Shown here in pieces: positions 59,721 to 64,000 of a DNA stretch of 64,000 nucleotides. The translations under genes were made by a program, and so were the position numbers. The stretch lies in contig JAEUKH010000001.1 of assembly GCA_016792845.1 (NCBI GenBank), forward strand, positions 79,515-143,514. Reading direction: 5' to 3'. The notes beneath the pieces are model-generated. The model ran no database searches. It saw nothing but the letters and a program-made list of their open reading frames with translations, and was not told the DNA's origin. Position 1 is the first letter of the stretch; every line of letters begins with the position of its first letter. The DNA is from Myxococcales bacterium. GTDB taxonomy: Bacteria; Myxococcota_A; Polyangia; Polyangiales; Ga0077539.

Positions 59721-60803
59721 CACGCCCGACCGAAACCCAAGCGCACCCTCGACCGAGGCCGGGAGCCGCGGCAGCTTCGAGCGCGGGAGCATGTACGTCG
59801 AGAGGGCGAAGAGATCGCTGAAAACCTTGTGTTTCTCAGCGGTTGCGCGAAGGTACTCGTGCCCCGAGGTGCCCCCCGTGCCGACCCGCGTGCCGATCAT
59901 GCGAGACACCATGAGGGCGTGGCGGTAGCGCCAGGTGGTGAAGCCCTCGTCGACGTCCATCAAAGCCTTCAAGAGCCGGTAGGGAAGGTGCAAGATGGGC
60001 TCGTCGCGGTAGAGGTTGATAAACAGCGCCGCGAGGAAGGCCCGGTGCGACAGCGTGCGCTCGCCCTTGTCGCGCAACGCCTCGTAGGCGTCGGCGTCGA
60101 AGAGGGCCTCAAAATGCGCGCGATTCTGCGCGAGCTGCGCCTCTTGCACGCCCCGGCCGATGGCGTCGAGCATCGGGTTCTCGGCGATGATCTCGGCCTC
60201 GCGGGTGAGGGTCGCGTCGAGCGCCGCGCGGTAGCTCTCTCGAAAGCCCCATCCGCCCTGCTCCAAGAACGGAATGCGCGCCAACCACGCGTCGACCCGC
60301 GCCCGAATCGACGGCGCAGCCTCGGCGGCCTCGGCCCGGGCCTTGTCTTCAGGGCTCAACCGGCTTGTGTAGTGCGCCCCGTGGATGGTCATCCGCGTTC
60401 GCGGGTCGAGCCCGAGCTTGTTCTCGATGCTGCGAAACTGGGCGCTCTGAAAGCCCGAGGCGGGCACCAAGAGGTCGCGAAAATCGAGAAAATCGAGCGC
60501 GGTCATGGTCTCGAGCACGTCGATCTGCGCGAGCATGAGCCGGGTGATGGCCACCACCCGCTCAAGGTGCCCCACAAAGCGCCCGAGCTCGCGCTCGGCC
60601 ACCGCGGGCCCCGAGAAGCCGTCGAGCACCGCGTCGAGCTCGATCAACACCTGCTTGAACCAAAGCTCATACGCCTGATGAACGATGATGAAGAGGTACT
60701 CATCGCCCATCGGCGCGCCGACCTTGCCGCTCTCAGGCGATTGCAAGCTGAGCAGCGTCGGGAGCTTCAAATAATCAGCGTAGTAAACCGGGTCTCGCGC
60801 CAT
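59709..60803 (-). CDS. kynA: Tryptophan 2,3-dioxygenase
   Basis: A 364-residue heme enzyme that oxidises L-tryptophan to N-formylkynurenine. Blocks seen are YYADYLKLPTLLSLQSP, DEYLFIIVHQAYELWFKQ (substrate His), VPASGFQSAQFRSIENKLG, DEGFTTWRYRHALMV (axial heme His in WRYRH) and GTGGTSGHEYL. It is the last gene of a minus-strand group, 12 bases after the flavoenzyme gene. Other kynurenine-pathway genes are not in the window. Confidence 0.95.
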   Translation of the reverse strand: MARDPVYYADYLKLPTLLSLQSPESGKVGAPMGDEYLFIIVHQAYELWFKQVLIELDAVLDGFSGPAVAERELGRFVGHLERVVAITRLMLAQIDVLETMTALDFLDFRDLLVPASGFQSAQFRSIENKLGLDPRTRMTIHGAHYTSRLSPEDKARAEAAEAAPSIRARVDAWLARIPFLEQGGWGFRESYRAALDATLTREAEIIAENPMLDAIGRGVQEAQLAQNRAHFEALFDADAYEALRDKGERTLSHRAFLAALFINLYRDEPILHLPYRLLKALMDVDEGFTTWRYRHALMVSRMIGTRVGTGGTSGHEYLRATAEKHKVFSDLFALSTYMLPRSKLPRLPASVEGALGFRSGVSAG

Positions 60804-60815
60804 GGCGCGGCGACG

Positions 60816-62276
60816 CTACCACGAACGCGGCGCGATCAAGCGGCGCCGACGGTCGAAGCTCAAGGTCACATCGGGGGCGTCGAGGGCGAGGCGATCCCAT
60901 TGTTGGCAGGTGACGGCCTTGTGCCGCTGATCGAGGGCCTCGCAGTAGTTTGAAAAGAGGCACCGCCGCACCGCCCGGGCCCGCCCTTGGCGGATCTTCT
61001 CCCACCAGTCGGGGTCGGCCAGGCTCTGCCGCGCCGCGCCGATGAGGTCGGCCTCGCCCCGCGCCAAGATGCCCTCGGCGTCGGCGAAGGTCGCGATGCC
61101 GCCCGCCGCCACCACCGGGGTCGCGACGCCGTGGGCCCTGAGGTGCGCGCGAATCATGGCTTGTTTCGCGATGTTACGAAGGTACGGGCCCCGAGCGTCG
61201 CTCACCACGCCGGGCATGCACTCGTAGCCGCTCTGGCCCGTGTAGGGGTAGGCCGCCTCGCCCTCGCGGGGTTGCGCCGCGTCTTCGAAGCGACCGCCGG
61301 TCGAGAGCGACAGAAAGTCGAGCCCCGCGCGGGCGAGGGCCAGGGCCAGGGTCGCAGCCTCGGCCGGGCGCGTGCCGCCTTCGACCACGTCGTCGCAGAG
61401 CATGCGGGCTCCGACGGTGAAGTCAGCGCCCACGGCGGCGCGCACGGCGTCGAGCACCGCGAGCGGGAGCCTGAGTCGGCCTTCGAGGGTCGCGCCCCAG
61501 CCGTCGCCGCGGGTGTTCAGCGCCGAGAGAAACGAGGCCATGGTGTACGCGTGGGCGTAGTGGAGCTCGACGCCGTCAAAGCCCGCCGCCTTGCAGCGCG
61601 CCGCAGCCTCGGCAAAGCGCGCCGGGAGCACCGACGGCAACGCGGCGATTTCGGGGTCATCGAGGTCGGTCACCCGCGACCGCGCGCCCATCGTGAGGGC
61701 CTCGTACTCTCGGTGGGTCAAGACATGCCGGAGCTTCTCATCGGGCAGATCGAGCAGGGTGGCCCTGAGCGCCGCGTCGGGCGCCAGAGGCATCCCGAGG
61801 GCCTCGCGGTGGGCCGTCGTGAGGGTCAGAAATTCCTCGAAGTAGCGCTTCGGTGAGGGGCGACGTCGGATCTTCAGAAAATCGATGAGCTGAATGAAGA
61901 GCCGGGTGCGCCCTCGGCTCACGGCGCCCACCGCGTCGACGAGGCGCTTGAGGCCGTCGAGGTAGCGCGGGTGTCCGGCGCGTAAGAGCGGCCCGCTGGC
62001 GACGTCGCGGATGCCGGTCGCTTCGACCACCACCACGGCGGGTCTGCCCTCGGCGAAGCGGCGGTACCAGTCGATCACCGCGGGGGTGACCTCGCCCTCG
62101 TCTGAGGCCCTCCAGGGCACCATCGCGGGCACCCACGCCCGTGACGAGAGGGTGAGTCCGCTCGGCAGGGTGAGGGGCGCAAAGAGCCGAGCCTGGGCCG
62201 CCTCGTCGGCGGTGGGCCAGCTGCGCTCGTCGGGAGGCCCGTGCTTGACGCGTTGCCCCGCCGGAGGTCGCCACAT
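60816..62276 (-). CDS. Old yellow enzyme-type NADH:flavin oxidoreductase
   Basis: A 486-residue TIM-barrel flavoprotein: LFAPLTLPSGLTLSSRAWVP at the N-terminus, the FDGVELHYAHAYTMASFLS substrate loop, and VVAAGGIATFADAE and GEADLIGAARQSLADPDW for FMN binding. Bacterial 2,4-dienoyl-CoA-type members have four Cys for a 4Fe-4S cluster after this barrel. Here only three remain (CLFSNYC and TC), and the second flavin domain is missing, so a cluster is doubtful. Upstream kynA coupling suggests a step on tryptophan or related products. The substrate is unknown. Confidence 0.88.
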   Translation of the reverse strand: MWRPPAGQRVKHGPPDERSWPTADEAAQARLFAPLTLPSGLTLSSRAWVPAMVPWRASDEGEVTPAVIDWYRRFAEGRPAVVVVEATGIRDVASGPLLRAGHPRYLDGLKRLVDAVGAVSRGRTRLFIQLIDFLKIRRRPSPKRYFEEFLTLTTAHREALGMPLAPDAALRATLLDLPDEKLRHVLTHREYEALTMGARSRVTDLDDPEIAALPSVLPARFAEAAARCKAAGFDGVELHYAHAYTMASFLSALNTRGDGWGATLEGRLRLPLAVLDAVRAAVGADFTVGARMLCDDVVEGGTRPAEAATLALALARAGLDFLSLSTGGRFEDAAQPREGEAAYPYTGQSGYECMPGVVSDARGPYLRNIAKQAMIRAHLRAHGVATPVVAAGGIATFADAEGILARGEADLIGAARQSLADPDWWEKIRQGRARAVRRCLFSNYCEALDQRHKAVTCQQWDRLALDAPDVTLSFDRRRRLIAPRSW

Positions 62277-62283
62277 CGCGCGC

Positions 62284-63474
62284 TCAGCCAGGCGTGAGGG
62301 TGGGGCAGCCGAACAAGATCTGGACGCGCACCTGCGGGTCGGTGCGCACGGCGTCGCAAATGGGCCCGTGAAGGATGATGTTTCGCATCCCTTCGGAGTA
62401 GTCCCACCCGTTCTGATGGTTGACGTCGCGGGGCACGGTGCGGGCGGCCATGCCGGTGGTCTCGACGCTGACGTTGACGCGGGTCGGGTCGACGCGGCTC
62501 GGGTCTGCGTTCACCTCGAATTCGCAGGTGATGGCGCGCCCGCGGATGTCATCGAGCGCGCGGGCGAGGTCTTGCTCGAAGGTGCCCGCGCCGAGCGAGT
62601 AGTGGCAGCTGCGGGTGTTGCGACAGTCGGGCGTGCGCGACGACCCGCCCTGAAACGCGAGGTCAGAGAGAAAGACGTCGGTGGCCTCGGGCGTGCCTGC
62701 GACGAAGGTGCGCACCGAGGGGGTGAGCATCCGCGCGAGGGCCACTTGCACGCTCACCGCGGCTTGCATCGCCTGGTCGTGGCGCTGAAGGCACGCGAGG
62801 TCGGGCGGCAGGAGGTTGCACGGCGGCAGGAGGGGCTGCCCGGTGCACTCGTTGGTGGGCTGCCCGTCGGTGATGAGAATGATGTTACGGCTGCCGTCTT
62901 GGGTGAAAGACTGAAAGTATTGTTTCGACCCGTCGATCGCGCAGGCCATGGGGGTGTTGCCGCTGGGTGAGGCGCCGAGGGCCGAGAGCAGGGCCGTTCG
63001 GTTGGTCGACAGGGCCGCGATGGGCACCGCGGGGGTGGTGTACCCCGAGGCCATGTCGCTCGCCCCGCGGGTCGGCGGAAAGAAGGTCAGCCCCACCCGG
63101 GTGAAGTTGTCGAGGCGCCCGAGGAGCGTGCGGAGCCCCCCGGTCGCGGCCGCCCATTTGCTCATGCCGTTGCCGGCCGATTCAGACATCGAGCCTGAGC
63201 GGTCGAGCACGATGAGAATGTTGGCCGGGCGGCGCTGCGCATCGGCGGTGGTGGTCGCGCAGGCCGAATCGGGCGTCAGCGTCACATTGCCCGTGTCACG
63301 CAGCGGAATGGCATCGCGCAGCGCCCCGGTCTCGGAGATCGGCGCGCCGAAGCCGTCGCGGGCGCCAGCGTCCATCGGCGAAGAGGTGCTGAACACGGGC
63401 TCGTTGCTCGCGCACCCGAGCGTCGCCGAGGCCCCCAACAATGCCCAAGAGATCAGTGTTTGACCCAACTTCAC
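62284..63474 (-). CDS. VWA-domain lipoprotein
   Basis: A 396-residue lipoprotein from GTG 63474, preceded by a good ribosome site (AAAGGAG). Signal VKLGQTLISWALLGASATLGC has lipobox TLGC. A von Willebrand A domain follows: ILIVLDRSGSMSES (DxSxS metal site near residue 95), FTRVGLTFFPP, GNTPMACAIDG and IILITDGQPTNEC. Several cysteines later may form disulfides. VWA surface lipoproteins usually bind protein or polysaccharide ligands. It ends 8 bases before the flavoenzyme start, so the three genes to kynA may be one transcript. Confidence 0.88.
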   Translation of the reverse strand: MKLGQTLISWALLGASATLGCASNEPVFSTSSPMDAGARDGFGAPISETGALRDAIPLRDTGNVTLTPDSACATTTADAQRRPANILIVLDRSGSMSESAGNGMSKWAAATGGLRTLLGRLDNFTRVGLTFFPPTRGASDMASGYTTPAVPIAALSTNRTALLSALGASPSGNTPMACAIDGSKQYFQSFTQDGSRNIILITDGQPTNECTGQPLLPPCNLLPPDLACLQRHDQAMQAAVSVQVALARMLTPSVRTFVAGTPEATDVFLSDLAFQGGSSRTPDCRNTRSCHYSLGAGTFEQDLARALDDIRGRAITCEFEVNADPSRVDPTRVNVSVETTGMAARTVPRDVNHQNGWDYSEGMRNIILHGPICDAVRTDPQVRVQILFGCPTLTPG

Positions 63475-63651
63475 GGCCCAATGCTCCTTTGAAGCCACTC
63501 TCCGACCCACATCTGTAGCCGACCTGCGCCAGACTCGGCAAAAGCATACAGGGTTCTTCGCCTTGCGGCGTGACCCTCGGCGTCGCGTCATATCGCGGGG
63601 TACGGCGCTCGAACCGCACCCGAGCGCGGGTCGATGGCGGGCGGGCGCCTG

Positions 63652-63988
63652 GTGCTACCTCACCCGCTGCGAGGTGCACGGCCCTCGCGCCCCGCTCGCG
63701 CTCGGGCTGATGTTTACCCGTGGAATAACCTTGGCGTGTGGGCCTGAGAGCCGATCGGCGCACGGCGTGACCTCACCCGTTGTGGGCGGATGGCCCCGCG
63801 TCTGGCGTGACCTCACCCCCTGAGGGATGCCCGGCCCTCGCGCCCCCCTCTCCCTGTCAGGCTGAGGTTTACCCGCGGATTTTAGTTGACACGCTGGCAT
63901 GAGAGGGCCTCGCGCACCTGTCGTGACCTCACCCCCTGAGGGGCACACGGCCCTCGCGCCCCCTCTCCCTGTCAGGAGAGGGGCGAAA
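63652..63988. repeat. Diverged intergenic repeats at the right edge
   Basis: The 525 bases after the VWA gene (63475-64000) hold no gene I can support. They contain three related units of about 70 bases at 63652-63724, 63807-63879 and 63923-63988. All share the pattern GTGACCTCACCCCCTGAGG (or close), then CGGCCCTCGCGCCCC, then a CTCTCCCTGTCAGG or similar block and, in the first two, TTTACCCG. A short fragment lies at 63768-63787. They look like a family of short interspersed non-coding repeats. Confidence 0.65.
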
Positions 63989-64000
63989 CACGACAGATGC

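Overview
The window is about 70% GC and looks like chromosome from a Myxococcota bacterium, probably a Polyangiales-type myxobacterium. This is inferred from four things: many lipoproteins with Asp/Thr/Ala/Gly-rich linkers after the lipobox cysteine, a very large Ser/Thr kinase-ATPase-repeat regulator, an Rpn-type nuclease gene, and the codon bias. No rRNA or other marker is present to fix the taxon.

1-10140 is the end of a prophage. It carries a baseplate J-like gene, a tail protein, a three-repeat type I-E-like CRISPR mini-array, tail-fibre-like and accessory genes, a divergent lipoprotein gene, a TPR/GNAT pair resembling a TacT-type toxin module, and a tightly overlapped late/lysis block with small membrane proteins, a HELGH protein, a peptidoglycan-binding protein and a DUF6527-like protein. 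It ends at 10139-10185 in the 3' half of a tRNA-Arg(CCT) gene, as expected for the distal attachment site of a tRNA-integrating phage.

10.2-31 kb is host sequence. It holds an Rpn nuclease, a VOC protein with a C-terminal frameshift, a cyclophilin lipoprotein, an RlpA-like lipoprotein, a TerB-like protein and an ECF sigma/NrsF-like anti-sigma pair. A cobalamin riboswitch (19802-20000, minus) precedes two overlapping surface-lipoprotein genes with no BtuB beside them. Next come a 1300-residue kinase/ATPase regulator and an FG-GAP lipoprotein gene split exactly in its lipobox region by a 1600-bp ISKra4-like element with an 8-bp target duplication. Formate-tetrahydrofolate ligase and an NADPH-FMN reductase follow.

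31.2-47.4 kb is the most striking locus: a 3454-residue type I fatty acid synthase with the fused domain order of mycobacterial/fungal FAS-I, then acpS, then an 1813-residue single-chain biotin-dependent acyl-CoA carboxylase. Together they could provide malonyl-CoA, an activated carrier domain and the full synthase from one operon.

47.5-51.5 kb encodes BoxB and BoxC (aerobic benzoyl-CoA epoxidation and ring cleavage), divergent from a BoxR-type regulator, with two 12-bp direct repeats in the shared promoter. BoxA and BoxD are not in the window. 51.5-52.8 kb has a pseudo-Hpt protein and a REC-GGDEF protein.

52.9-59.7 kb holds a duplicated, apparently undescribed A-B-C-A-B gene module. The A proteins combine a zinc-protease HExGH motif with a conserved Cys/His C-terminus. 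59.7-63.5 kb is a minus-strand operon of a VWA lipoprotein, an OYE-like flavoenzyme and tryptophan 2,3-dioxygenase. The last 400 bases carry three diverged copies of an intergenic repeat.
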